A stretch of DNA of 64,000 nucleotides, from assembly GCF_007558825.1 (NCBI RefSeq), contig NZ_VLTK01000005.1:186001-250000 (forward strand). The letters are read 5' to 3'. The translations under genes were made by a program, and so were the position numbers. Below, in pieces: positions 34,796-43,201 of this stretch. Numbering within the stretch: position 1 is the stretch's first letter; every line of letters begins with the position of its first letter. The notes beneath the pieces were generated by a model. The model searched no databases. It saw only the letters and a list, made by a program, of their open reading frames with translations, and was not told where the DNA came from. Source of the DNA: Brevibacterium aurantiacum. Lineage in GTDB: Bacteria; Actinomycetota; Actinomycetes; Actinomycetales; Brevibacteriaceae.

Positions 34796-36267
34796 TGTCA
34801 TGCGATTGCGGTGGCGCAGGAGGCTGCCAAGGCGGCGGGACGCCCAGCGAAGCGACTGGCCAGACACCGTTGGAGGCCACGATGGCGACCGGAGGTCAGG
34901 CAACGATGGAGATGGCTCCGCCGACCATGGACCACTCGGCCTTCGACGTCTTCAACCCGCCGGACCCGAGTCTCATCGCCGACTGCGTCCACTGCGGCTT
35001 CTGCCTTCCCGCCTGCCCGACCTACCAGCTGTGGGGAAATGAGGAGGACTCACCGCGCGGACGCATCTACCTCATGGAGAAGGGCCTGGAGGACGGGCCG
35101 ATGAGTGCGTCCATGGTCGAACACTTCGACGCCTGCCTGGGATGCATGGCCTGCGTCAGCGCCTGCCCGTCCGGAGTCCAGTACGACAAGCTCATCGAAG
35201 CCACCCGCGGACAGGTCGAACGCAACGGCAAGCAGCATCGCAGCCGCGGCGAGGTGGCACTGCGGGAGGCGATCTTCCAGCTGTTTCCGTACCCCGATCG
35301 TCTGAGGACCATGTTGGCACCCCTCAAGCTCTACCAGCGGACGGGACTGTCATCGGTCATCCGAAAGTCCAAGATCCTCGAGAAGCTCTCACCGACTCTG
35401 GCCACGATGGAGGCCATCGCACCGCCTGTGACCAAGAAGGTCACCATTCCAGCGACTAACCCGCCACGCACGGCCGAGGGCGAAAGCCTGCCTGTCCGGT
35501 CGCGAGTGGGGATGCTGCTGGGATGTGTGCAACGAACCTTCTACCCCCAGGTCAACGCCGCTACGGTGCGTGTTCTCAACATGGAAGGCTGCGAAGTCGT
35601 GGTGCCTCAGTCACAGGGCTGCTGCGGTGCCCTGTCCGTCCACGCCGGGCGCAGCGAAGAGGGCGAGGACTTCGCACGCAGAATCGTCGACACATTCACC
35701 TCGGCGGACGTGGACTATCTGGTCGTCAACTCCGCAGGCTGCGGATCGACGATGAAGGAGTACGCCGATATCCTCGCCGATGATCCCGCCTACGCTCAGC
35801 GCGCGAAGGAGCTGGCGGACAAGGTCAGGGACGTGACCGAGATCCTCGTCGAACTCGGACCCAGCGCCCCACGGCACCCGGTGGCCCGCGGTGGGCTGCG
35901 TGTGGCCTACCACGACGCCTGCCACCTCTCCCATGCCCAAGGTGTGCGCAACCCGCCACGCGAGCTGCTGGGGCAGATCCCCGGGGTCGAACTGGCTGCG
36001 ATCAAGGACGCCGACACCTGCTGCGGCTCGGCCGGAATCTACAACCTGGTGCGCCCTGAGGCAGCCCGCGAACTGGGGGACAAGAAGGCCACGAACATCG
36101 CCGCTACCGGAGCCGATCTCGTCGTCACCGGCAATCCCGGCTGTCTGCTGCAGGTCACCGACGCACTTCGCCGACAGGGAGAGGCCACACTGCCGAGTGC
36201 ACACACGATCGAACTCCTCGACGCCTCACTCACCGGTGCAGGAGCAGGGGATCTGTTGGCGGGGTGA
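34795..36267 (+). CDS. glcF: Glycolate oxidase iron-sulfur subunit (GlcF-like) with Cys/Gly-rich N-terminal extension
   Basis: The 490-residue protein has two 4Fe-4S motifs (CVHCGFCLPACP and CLGCMACVSACPSG) and two CCG domains (QGCCGALSVHAGR; DTCCGSAGIYNLV), the standard GlcF layout for passing electrons from the flavin subunits to the respiratory chain. ATG 34795 overlaps the glcE stop and follows aggagg (34784-34789). It begins MSCDCGGAGGCQGGG, an extra Cys/Gly-rich stretch followed by a Thr/Met-rich linker before the normal start of the family near residue 45; this extension is unusual. The open frame further upstream overlaps glcE and is not used. Confidence 0.88.
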   Translation: MSCDCGGAGGCQGGGTPSEATGQTPLEATMATGGQATMEMAPPTMDHSAFDVFNPPDPSLIADCVHCGFCLPACPTYQLWGNEEDSPRGRIYLMEKGLEDGPMSASMVEHFDACLGCMACVSACPSGVQYDKLIEATRGQVERNGKQHRSRGEVALREAIFQLFPYPDRLRTMLAPLKLYQRTGLSSVIRKSKILEKLSPTLATMEAIAPPVTKKVTIPATNPPRTAEGESLPVRSRVGMLLGCVQRTFYPQVNAATVRVLNMEGCEVVVPQSQGCCGALSVHAGRSEEGEDFARRIVDTFTSADVDYLVVNSAGCGSTMKEYADILADDPAYAQRAKELADKVRDVTEILVELGPSAPRHPVARGGLRVAYHDACHLSHAQGVRNPPRELLGQIPGVELAAIKDADTCCGSAGIYNLVRPEAARELGDKKATNIAATGADLVVTGNPGCLLQVTDALRRQGEATLPSAHTIELLDASLTGAGAGDLLAG

Positions 36268-36319
36268 GGCACCCGGTCTGCTGCGGCCGCTGGAGGACGC
36301 TGCGTGAGTAGGAGCCGCG

Positions 36320-36781
36320 CTACTTGACGATGAGCACCGGGCACTCTGCCTCGAGGATCACCCTCTGCGTGCTAGAGCCCAGAAGCAGCTTGACCACGGG
36401 GGAGCGGCGCTTGGAGGGCATCACGATGAGCTTCGCCTGCCATGTCTCGGCGAGGTCGATGATCTGGGAGGCCACATCGGAATCGGCGCGTTGGATCTCG
36501 AACTCGAGGTCCGCCTCGGCGAGCCGATCGGCCAGTTCCTTCGTCTGAGACAGGGCACCGGTGGACGGAGCGGTCGTCGTATCCGATTCGAAGTGGACCG
36601 CGCGCACAGCCGCGTTCTCTCGCCGGGCGCCGGCGATCGCCTGCTCGAGGAGCGCCGTGGAGGAGTCCGATCGGTAGGCCAGGATGACCGTGGCCGCAGC
36701 ATCGTCGATGCCGGCCGAGGCCGCTACCCGCAGCGAGGGAGCCGGGAAGCGGCGACGCGGGGCTGAGTAGAAATCAGTCAT
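36320..36781 (-). CDS. Universal stress protein (UspA family)
   Basis: The 153-residue single-domain protein has the UspA fold order: a hydrophobic first strand (AATVILAYRSDSSTALLEQAI), then DLAETWQAKLIVMPSKRR and the C-terminal GSSTQRVILEAECPVLIVK, which corresponds to the G-x9-G(S/T) nucleotide-binding region, here with GSSTQ. The first ~25 residues are a basic extension. It is 13 bp downstream of the citrate transporter gene and probably co-transcribed with it. Confidence 0.85.
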   Translation of the reverse strand: MTDFYSAPRRRFPAPSLRVAASAGIDDAAATVILAYRSDSSTALLEQAIAGARRENAAVRAVHFESDTTTAPSTGALSQTKELADRLAEADLEFEIQRADSDVASQIIDLAETWQAKLIVMPSKRRSPVVKLLLGSSTQRVILEAECPVLIVK

Positions 36782-36794
36782 GTCGGTCGTGGTC

Positions 36795-38294
36795 CTATCC
36801 GATTGCGATGACGCCGATGAGGACGCCGACGGTCAGCATGACCAGTGACACGATGAGGGCGCGCCACAGGACCTTCTTGTGGTGGTCTCCGAGTTCGACT
36901 CCCGAGAGTGAGACGAGGAGCAGGATCGCGGGCACCAGCGGTGACTGCATGTGCACCGGCTGGCCCGTGATGGAGGCTCTGGCCATATCGGCCGCGGAGA
37001 TGCCGAAGTGTCCGGCGGTTTCGGCCAACACTGGAAGGATGCCGAAGTAGAAGGCGTCATTGCTCATGAAGAACGTCATCGGGATCGAGAGCAGCCCGGT
37101 GATGACGGCCATGTAGGGGCCCATGGATGTCGGAATGACGTCGACGAGCCACTCGGCCATGGCGTCGACCATGCCGGTTCCGCTCATGATGCCGGTGAGA
37201 ACGCCGGCGGCCATGACCATTGCGACCACGGCGATGATCGCCGAGGCATGCGAGGCCAGCTCTTCCTGCTGTGCCTTGATATTCGGGAAGTTGACCATGA
37301 GGGCGATGACCATGGCGATCATGAACAGGTAGGGCAGGGGCAGCAGGTCGGCGACGAGCATGACCATCACGGCCACGGTCAGCGTCAGGTTGAACCAGAA
37401 GAGCTTGGGACGCAGCGTCGCTCGGTTGGGGTCGAGCGCGGTGTCGGTCAGAGCGGAACCGGAGCCGGAACCGGCTTCTGAGCCGTCATCGGAACCCGCG
37501 GTCTCCGCGAGCGATGATCCCGCCGAGGCTGGCGCGCCGTGATCGGATCCCGACGTGGACCCGGTGCTGGGAGCAGAATCTGAACCCGAGGCTGAACCCG
37601 TGCTCGAGCGGGCGACTGCACCGACGAGGTCGGAGCGCTTCGATCCTGAATTGGACTCATCGACCCAGGCCACACCGTTCTTGGCAAGACGGCGTCGTTC
37701 GGAGATGCCGAGGAAGTAGGCGAAGACGAAGCACACCAGCAGGCCCGCAGCGAGAGCCGGGACCATCGGAGCGAAGATCTCGTTGGCATCGATCTGCAGG
37801 GCCGAGGATGCGCGTGCCGTCGGACCGCCCCAGGGGACGATGTTGAGAGTGCCGTTGATCAGACCCGCGACACAGGTCAGCACCACGGGCGACATCTCCA
37901 GGCGCTGGTAGATCGGCAGCATTGCGGCGGTGACGACGATGAACGTCGTCGACCCGTCGCCGTCGAGGGAGACCGCTCCGGTCAGCAGGGCCGTGCCCAT
38001 GACGACTTTGACGGGATCGTGGCCTGCGACCCTGAGGATGAACTCGACGAGCTTGTCGAAGAGTCCGACGTCGATCATGATGCCGAAGTAGATGATGGCG
38101 AAGAGCAGCAGCGCTGCCGTCGACGACATGTCCGCGATGGCGTCCATGACCATTTCGCCGATTCCCAGGCCTGCGCCGGTGAACAGTCCGAACACGGTCG
38201 GGACGATGATCAGCGCCAGGATCGGTGAGAGTCGCTTCGTCATGATCAGCGTCATGAAGACGATGATCATTGCGAAACCGAGAACTACGAGCAC
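36795..38294 (-). CDS. Citrate-metal:proton symporter (CitMHS family)
   Basis: The 499-residue protein has about 11-12 membrane segments and the CitMHS features GAVSLDGDGSTTFIVVTAAMLPIY and GTLNIVPWGGPTARA, plus FFMSNDAFYFGILPVLAE in the C-terminal half. The family imports citrate complexed to Mg2+ or Ca2+ with protons. A Ser/Gly/Asp-rich segment (about residues 225-290) expands the central cytoplasmic loop and looks disordered. It is divergent from a CitA/CitB-type two-component system, which probably induces it with citrate. Start ATG at 38294. Confidence 0.9.
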   Translation of the reverse strand: MLVVLGFAMIIVFMTLIMTKRLSPILALIIVPTVFGLFTGAGLGIGEMVMDAIADMSSTAALLLFAIIYFGIMIDVGLFDKLVEFILRVAGHDPVKVVMGTALLTGAVSLDGDGSTTFIVVTAAMLPIYQRLEMSPVVLTCVAGLINGTLNIVPWGGPTARASSALQIDANEIFAPMVPALAAGLLVCFVFAYFLGISERRRLAKNGVAWVDESNSGSKRSDLVGAVARSSTGSASGSDSAPSTGSTSGSDHGAPASAGSSLAETAGSDDGSEAGSGSGSALTDTALDPNRATLRPKLFWFNLTLTVAVMVMLVADLLPLPYLFMIAMVIALMVNFPNIKAQQEELASHASAIIAVVAMVMAAGVLTGIMSGTGMVDAMAEWLVDVIPTSMGPYMAVITGLLSIPMTFFMSNDAFYFGILPVLAETAGHFGISAADMARASITGQPVHMQSPLVPAILLLVSLSGVELGDHHKKVLWRALIVSLVMLTVGVLIGVIAIG

Positions 38295-38436
38295 GTGCTT
38301 CTCCTATGAAGGCGGATGTGATGCCCGATACACCCTAGATCGCGTTCTGTCGCGGCGCGCGTTTGTGTGCACTGAACACGTTCTGCCTCTTTGGCACCTT
38401 TTGCGCATTTCGCTCATGCGTGGTTAGTGTGGGTCG

Positions 38437-40260
38437 GTGCGACGTCCCACCCGATCCTTCTCGCGCCGTGTGCTGCTCAGCCAGCTCGCGGTCGTTGTGG
38501 TGACGCTGGCGCTGGTGACCGGAGTCTTCGCTTGGATGGGTGCGCGCTCGGTCACTGAGGTCACCGAGACCGAGGCCCTGGCGACTGCCCGGGCCCTGGC
38601 GGTCGATCCGGAGGTGAGGAGGGGCGCGACTCGGGCTTCGGCCGAACATGCACAGGAGCCTGATGACGCGATCACATCGGCGCTGATCAAGATCACCGAC
38701 GACCTGAGGGACTCTTCGGGCATCGTCTTCGCGGTCATCACCGACGATCGTGGAATCCGACTGACCCACCCGGACCGGGACAATATCGGCAAGCATGTGT
38801 CGACTTCCCCGGATGAAGCACTGGCCGGGCGGGAGAACATCAGCCATGAGCGCGGCACCCTCGGCGAGACCGTGCGGGCGAAGGTGCCGATCTATTCCTC
38901 CTCCGATGATGAGACTGTCGTCGGACAGGTCTCCGTCGGCATCCACGCTTCGGTGCTTGATGCCGACCTGCGACGAGAATTCCTTGTTCTCGGCTCTGTC
39001 GCAGTCCTCGCCCTGATCATCGGCGTGATCGCCTCGCTCGCTCTGGGCCGCAGGCTGCGCCGCGAGACTCTGGGTGTGGGCCCCGAGGAGCTCGCGGAGA
39101 TGGCACGTGATCAGGGTGCAGTCCTGCGCGGCCTCGACGACGGTGTTCTGGCCTTCAGCTCATCCGGGGAGCCGACCTTGTCCAATGCGACGGCCGAAGA
39201 GCTGCTCGGGATCGCCCATGTCGATGCCGACGAAGACGATGCCGACACAGGCGAGGACACCACGGCCTCGGTCACGGCCGGGGCCGCGAACGCCTCACAG
39301 GCGGACGTGCCTGAGGTGATCAGAAGCATGATGCTCGATGCACCCGATCACGGTGCCCTGCGTCGGCGAGTCACCGTCGGCGATCGGATCCTGTTGGCCA
39401 CGGCTGTGCGGGTGAGCCGTGATGGGGTCTCTGTCGGCGGGGTCGTCACCCTGCGCGATGAGACCCAGGTGCTGACGATGGCCCGTCAGCTCGAATCGGT
39501 GACGTCGATGGCCCGGGCCCTGCGCACTCAGCGCCACGAGTTCGCCAACCGGCTGCACACTGTCCTCGGCCTCGTCGACACAGGTGCCACCGATGAGGCA
39601 CGGAACTACCTCGCCACGATCCTGCGGACCGGACCGATCGCGACCCCCGTCGAAGGCATCGAGGTGATCACCGACCCGTATCTTCGTGCGCTGCTCGAGG
39701 CGAAGGGGACCACCGCCGCCGAGGCGGGTGTGACCCTTGCAGTCACCCCGGATTCCTTGGTGCTGGGTCGGGTGAAGGAGCCCGAGGACGTCACACTCAT
39801 CCTCGGCAATCTCATCGACAATGCGGTGCGAGCGGTGGTGACGAATGCAAGCGGCAGCGGTGCTGACGGTGCTTCTCGAACCGACGAGGTGTTCGGCAGA
39901 GTCGAGGTGACGCTGCTCGGCTCCGGTCCGGAGCTGCATGCCGTCGTCACCGACTCCGGTGGGGGAGTCGATGACGCTGATGCGGAGTCCATCTTCGACG
40001 AGGGGATCAGCAGCGCCGACGGTCTCGACCCAGAACATGGCCACGGCATCGGTTTGGCGCTGTGCCGAAGGACCGCCCGGAGACACCACGGCAGAGTGTG
40101 GCTGCTCAGCGGTCACGATCGAGACCTCGGGGGTGCCAGCTTCGCCATGGGCCTGCCCGATGTTCTCAGCGAGGATGCGGACGACGACATCTCCACAGGC
40201 GGCAACCACGAAGACGACATTCCTGCGGACGAGACTTCCGCAGACGACAAGGAGAGATGA
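38437..40260 (+). CDS. CitA/DcuS-type sensor histidine kinase
   Basis: The 607-residue protein has an N-terminal membrane segment (about 15-35), an extracytoplasmic PAS-like CitA domain (SSGIVFAVITDDRGIRLTHPD is the hallmark), a second membrane segment (about 187-208), a cytoplasmic PAS domain with an acidic insert, the phospho-acceptor His367 in RHEFANRLHTVLGLV and a HATPase domain (LGNLIDNAVRA, HGIGLAL). It likely senses a tricarboxylate. GTG 38437 is 6 nt after tagtgt (38425-38430) with no Shine-Dalgarno, so leaderless translation is likely. The stop overlaps the response regulator start. The acidic C-terminal tail is unusual. Confidence 0.9.
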   Translation: MRRPTRSFSRRVLLSQLAVVVVTLALVTGVFAWMGARSVTEVTETEALATARALAVDPEVRRGATRASAEHAQEPDDAITSALIKITDDLRDSSGIVFAVITDDRGIRLTHPDRDNIGKHVSTSPDEALAGRENISHERGTLGETVRAKVPIYSSSDDETVVGQVSVGIHASVLDADLRREFLVLGSVAVLALIIGVIASLALGRRLRRETLGVGPEELAEMARDQGAVLRGLDDGVLAFSSSGEPTLSNATAEELLGIAHVDADEDDADTGEDTTASVTAGAANASQADVPEVIRSMMLDAPDHGALRRRVTVGDRILLATAVRVSRDGVSVGGVVTLRDETQVLTMARQLESVTSMARALRTQRHEFANRLHTVLGLVDTGATDEARNYLATILRTGPIATPVEGIEVITDPYLRALLEAKGTTAAEAGVTLAVTPDSLVLGRVKEPEDVTLILGNLIDNAVRAVVTNASGSGADGASRTDEVFGRVEVTLLGSGPELHAVVTDSGGGVDDADAESIFDEGISSADGLDPEHGHGIGLALCRRTARRHHGRVWLLSGHDRDLGGASFAMGLPDVLSEDADDDISTGGNHEDDIPADETSADDKER

Positions 40261-40916
40261 TGGTCAACGTTCTGGTTCTCGATGACGACTTCTATGTGGG
40301 GCAGATCCACTGCCGGTACGTCAACGAAGTTGCCGGATTCCACGCCCTGGAACCGGTCAGAGATCTGCGTACCGCGCGCACGATCATCGCCGAGGACGAT
40401 GTGGACCTGCTGTTAGCTGACTACGTTCTGCCCGAAGGTAACGGTGTCGAACTGATCCGTGAGACCGATGTCGATGCCATCGTGCTCTCGGCCGTGGCCG
40501 ATCCCGACGTGGTGCGCTCGGCTCTGCGGGCAGGAGCGATGACCTATATCATCAAACCCTTCGCTGCCGAGGAGCTGCAGGACTTCCTCAGGCGCTATGC
40601 CCGCTTCCGGCGCTACTGGGACCGCGAGAAGGTCAGCCAGCCGGAGCTCGAACGTCAGCTGCGCAGTCTGCATGATGTCTCCGCGCCTGGGAGTGCACCG
40701 GCCAAAGGCTCGGGCTCGTCGACCAGCGGACGGATCCTCGAGGCGCTCGAAGGCGCAGATCGTTCGCTGACGGCGATGGAGGTCTCTGATGTCGTGGGCA
40801 CCTCCCGCGCAACTGCCCAGCGCCACCTGGCGAAGCTGGCCGAGTCCCGAGCCGTCACCGTCTCGCTCCAATACGGAAGCACCGGCAGGCCGGAGCACCT
40901 CTACGGAGTGGGCTGA
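40260..40916 (+). CDS. CitB/DcuR-type response regulator
   Basis: The 218-residue protein has an N-terminal receiver domain with acidic pocket Asp8-Asp9-Asp10, phospho-acceptor Asp54 (LLLADYVLPEGNG) and conserved Lys in TYIIKPF, followed by a linker and a C-terminal winged helix (LTAMEVSDVVGTSRATAQRHLAKLAE). ATG 40260 is 5 nt after aaggag (40249-40254); ATG 40257 is alternative. It overlaps the kinase stop (TGATG). It presumably activates the divergent citrate transporter gene. It converges on the MFS gene with a 4-bp gap. Confidence 0.92.
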   Translation: MVNVLVLDDDFYVGQIHCRYVNEVAGFHALEPVRDLRTARTIIAEDDVDLLLADYVLPEGNGVELIRETDVDAIVLSAVADPDVVRSALRAGAMTYIIKPFAAEELQDFLRRYARFRRYWDREKVSQPELERQLRSLHDVSAPGSAPAKGSGSSTSGRILEALEGADRSLTAMEVSDVVGTSRATAQRHLAKLAESRAVTVSLQYGSTGRPEHLYGVG

Positions 40917-40920
40917 GGGA

Positions 40921-42270
40921 TCAGCTCGACTGATCATCATCCCCATCGTCATCGAGCAGATTGAGTGAGTCCGGGAGGACGCGCATCGAGATGAGTGGGG
41001 AGATGAGGACGGGCAGCGAGGAGAACACGGCTGCAGCGGCGAAGATCCACAAGGTCGGAACGATCCCGATCGCATGTCCGATCGTTCCACCGAGGAAGGC
41101 CCCGACTGGCATCGGGCCCCACACGAGAAACCGAATCGAGGCGTTCATGCGTCCGAGAAGGGGTTTCGGACACAGCCGTTGGCGGAAGCTGACCTGGGTG
41201 ACGTTGTAGACGACGACGGCCCACGAGATGAGGAACCAGCCGATGAACAGAGTCGGCATCGAGGGAAGCAGATCAGCGGCGGGCACTGTCAGGAAACATA
41301 CCCCGCTCAGTGCCGCGGAGACGGCGATCGAACGGCCTTCGCCGACGATTCGCTGCACCCACGATGTGCTGATGGCTCCGAGAATGCCGCCAGCCGCACC
41401 GACCGACATGACAATCCCGAGTTGGAACTGGCTGAGACCCAGTGTGCGCAGGGCATAGAGGACGATGAGAGCGAAGATCGCCGAGGACGCGAAGTTGGAC
41501 AGTCCCGTGCAGGCGACGATGCGGCGCAGGAGCACGTGTCCGAGGACCAGGGAAAGGCCCTCGCGGATTTCAGCGAGGAGGCTGGAGCGTTCCCGTTCCT
41601 CCGGCCGGTGCTCGCGATGGTGGATCCGGCTGATGAACAGGCTCGACAGCGCCATGCACACACTTGTGGCTCCGACCGTCAGCGGACCCCCGATGAGACT
41701 GACGAGTCCTGAAGCCAGCGATGGGCCTGCGACCTGGGCCGTCTGCTGGGTAGCCTGCAGCTTTCCATTGCCGTCGGCAATCTGGTCGCCCGAGACGATC
41801 GAGGGCAGATAGGACTGGTTGGCCACGTCGAAGAAGACAGTGACGATTCCGATCACGGTGGCGACGATGCAGAGATGAACGAAGGACAGGGCATCAACGA
41901 CCCAGGCGACGGGAATGGTGAGAAGGACGAGTGCTCTGAGGACGTCGCCGGCGACGATCACGTGTTTTTTGCGCAAGCGGTCGACCCATGCTCCAGCCGG
42001 AAGACTGATGAGAAGAAAGGCGAGGGACTCCAACGTCGAGAGCACCCCCATCTGGAAGGCATCCGCATGCAGGAGCTGTACGGCGATGAGCGGCATGGCG
42101 AAGGTGACGAACTCGACGCCGAACACTGAGACGGTATCGCCCATCCACAGCTGCCGGAAGTCGTGATGTCGAAACAGCGTGCTCCGCGGTGGGGGTGTGG
42201 ACCGGGCCGCGTCGTGTGGCTGACCTTCGGAGTTTGTCGGCAGTCGGTCGGGCACGTCGTCGGTCGGCAC
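40921..42270 (-). CDS. MFS transporter (MFS_3/enterobactin exporter-like)
   Basis: The 449-residue protein has about 12 membrane segments. It shows MFS motif A as GAWVDRLRKKHV, the FDVANQSYLPSIV segment and QATQQTAQVAGPSLASGLV typical of the MFS_3 group that exports siderophores and drugs. GTG 42270 is chosen because aggag lies 8 nt upstream on the minus strand and the protein then has the normal length; the frame is open to 42606 but overlaps the divergent promoter and regulator. Regulated most likely by the divergent ArsR-type gene. Substrate unknown. Confidence 0.85.
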   Translation of the reverse strand: MPTDDVPDRLPTNSEGQPHDAARSTPPPRSTLFRHHDFRQLWMGDTVSVFGVEFVTFAMPLIAVQLLHADAFQMGVLSTLESLAFLLISLPAGAWVDRLRKKHVIVAGDVLRALVLLTIPVAWVVDALSFVHLCIVATVIGIVTVFFDVANQSYLPSIVSGDQIADGNGKLQATQQTAQVAGPSLASGLVSLIGGPLTVGATSVCMALSSLFISRIHHREHRPEERERSSLLAEIREGLSLVLGHVLLRRIVACTGLSNFASSAIFALIVLYALRTLGLSQFQLGIVMSVGAAGGILGAISTSWVQRIVGEGRSIAVSAALSGVCFLTVPAADLLPSMPTLFIGWFLISWAVVVYNVTQVSFRQRLCPKPLLGRMNASIRFLVWGPMPVGAFLGGTIGHAIGIVPTLWIFAAAAVFSSLPVLISPLISMRVLPDSLNLLDDDGDDDQSS

Positions 42271-42308
42271 TGTGCGGCTCCTAGGCGAGCGATTGGCGTC
42301 TCTCAAAC

Positions 42309-42363
42309 ACTTATCAAAGCGCACTGATTGGGATAAGTCAATCACTTCAGGTTTCCTGATTGG
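42309..42363 (+). promoter_or_regulatory. Operator region between MFS gene and ArsR-type regulator
   Basis: TGATTG (42325-42330) and CAATCA (42339-42344) form a perfect dyad spaced 8 bp; ACTTATC (42309-42315) and GATAAGT (42332-42338) form another. CTGATTGG recurs at 42324-42331 and 42356-42363, 32 bp apart (three helical turns). taccgt (42381-42386) lies 7 nt before the regulator ATG, so that mRNA may be leaderless and the operator overlaps its -35 region. Confidence 0.55.
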
Positions 42364-42393
42364 TCTGAGCCCACCGCTGGTACCGTTGAAGCC

Positions 42394-42993
42394 ATGAGAG
42401 ACGAGGCGTCGAACAGGACTGGCAACGAGCAGTCGGTTGAATATTCGATGCCCGAATTCGAGCGCCGAGACGCGACCGACGCCGAGGCAAAGGCGCTGGC
42501 ATCCGGCGTGCGCTTGCGCATTCTTCGGTTGTGCTTGGATGAGCCGCTGAGCAATCGAGAGATCGCGACCGAGCTCGACCTCAATCCGGCCACGGCTCTG
42601 CACCATGTGAGAATGCTTGTGGGGACAGGCTTTCTTGAGGCTCAGGAGGAGCGTCGGGGCAAGCGCGGATCACGCGAAATCCCATATCGCGCCACCGGTA
42701 AGAGCTGGTACGTCAACACCGGTGACATGACGCACCCGATGATCGATGCCTTTGTGGCCGAATTCGATTCTGCGCCTTATGAGGACCGCACGATGGCGCG
42801 CATGGCCGCGATGCTGACCGAGGATGAAATAGCAGAGTTCAGGGACCGCATTCAGGAGCTGCTTGAGGATTTCAAATCTCGACGCAAAACCGAGGATGCT
42901 CAGCAGTGGGCCCTCTTCATCGCCATGCACCCCAGTGAAGCATCCGGGCGTGACCTCGATCAGCTTGCTGCTGAGAACTCAGACGACTCCTGA
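42394..42993 (+). CDS. ArsR-type winged-helix transcriptional regulator
   Basis: The 199-residue protein has an N-terminal winged helix (ALASGVRLRILRLCLDEPLSNREIATELDLNPATALHHVRMLVGTGFL) of the ArsR/HTH_20 group and an acidic helical C-terminal half (EIAEFRDRIQELLEDFKSRR) of unknown function. No metal-binding cysteines are seen, so it is probably not a metal sensor. Divergent from the MFS exporter gene with paired dyads between them, it is the likely local repressor. Stand-alone unit. Confidence 0.85.
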   Translation: MRDEASNRTGNEQSVEYSMPEFERRDATDAEAKALASGVRLRILRLCLDEPLSNREIATELDLNPATALHHVRMLVGTGFLEAQEERRGKRGSREIPYRATGKSWYVNTGDMTHPMIDAFVAEFDSAPYEDRTMARMAAMLTEDEIAEFRDRIQELLEDFKSRRKTEDAQQWALFIAMHPSEASGRDLDQLAAENSDDS

Positions 42994-43201
42994 CATGAAG
43001 AACAGTCACCGGACCAACGAGTCCCGGGATGCGCCGGACCGCCCACGACACGGGTGCGTCTTTGTGGCCTGAATACTGTGAAGACGTATCCTGCTATGGG
43101 TTGAACGGCACTCGATCTAACGGTGTATCGAGCCGGCCCCGGCGCGCCGAACCCTGCGGATTTACTGGGCAGGAGCGCATAATCGCCCTAAGATGAGAAG
43201 C

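Noticed and set aside
42271..42606. Longer N-terminus of the MFS protein
   Set aside because: It would run through the divergent promoter and the regulator gene; GTG 42270 has a ribosome-binding site and gives normal length.
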